Positions 5,801 to 5,807 of a stretch of DNA of 5,807 nt are shown here, in pieces (positions within the stretch are counted from its first letter, which is position 1; each line of letters begins with the position of its first letter). The DNA comes from Planctomycetota bacterium (GTDB lineage Bacteria; Planctomycetota; Brocadiia; SM23-32): positions 1 to 5,807 of the forward strand of contig JAGXLK010000190.1 of assembly GCA_018334735.1 (NCBI GenBank), written 5' to 3'. The position numbers and the translations under genes were made by a program. The notes beneath the pieces were generated by a model. It did no database searches, had not been told where the DNA came from, and saw only the letters and a list, made by a program, of their open reading frames with translations.

Positions 5801-5807
5801 CGGGATT

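Overview
The window reads as part of a chromosome from a PVC-superphylum bacterium (Lentisphaerota, Kiritimatiellota, Planctomycetota or a relative). This rests on three things: large secreted glycosidase-like proteins carrying CBM9-like domains, a long secreted TPR protein, and the C-terminal end of an H-X9-DG pseudopilin, a family abundant in that group. The phylum is an inference from gene content; no rRNA or marker gene is present.

Layout, all genes on the + strand. Positions 2-400 hold the 3' end of a gene whose product ends in a CBM9-like carbohydrate-binding fold followed by an acidic tail. After a 77-bp gap, 478-3591 encodes a secreted protein of about 1037 aa. It has an N-terminal Ig-like domain, a clan GH-A-type (beta/alpha)8 barrel with candidate catalytic glutamates in WNEP and WDTES motifs, beta-sandwich domains and a large C-terminal CBM9-like region. 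Only 15 bp later, 3607-5133 encodes a secreted 508-aa protein made almost entirely of TPR-like helical repeats with an unusual 38/39-residue period. The spacing suggests the two full genes, and perhaps the first, are co-transcribed. A reasonable inference is an envelope or periplasmic polysaccharide-processing unit in which the TPR protein is a scaffold, but nothing in the sequence shows the substrate.

From 5134 to about 5605 there is no convincing gene. The stretch is rich in structure: a 67-nt imperfect hairpin at 5241-5307, then a 99-bp composite palindrome at 5456-5554. The palindrome is built from two oppositely oriented copies of a dispersed GAGATTGC...GCAATGAC-type repeat around a central GGGGCCCC. 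A sigma70-like promoter match (5561-5589) follows immediately. It leads into 5606-5800, a 64-codon piece that is only the C-terminal end of an H-X9-DG pseudopilin, probably a gene remnant.

No novel defence, mobile or RNA system is evident. The most unusual items are the unassigned GH-A-like multidomain enzyme, the odd-period TPR protein and the repeat-plus-gene-remnant region at the 3' end.
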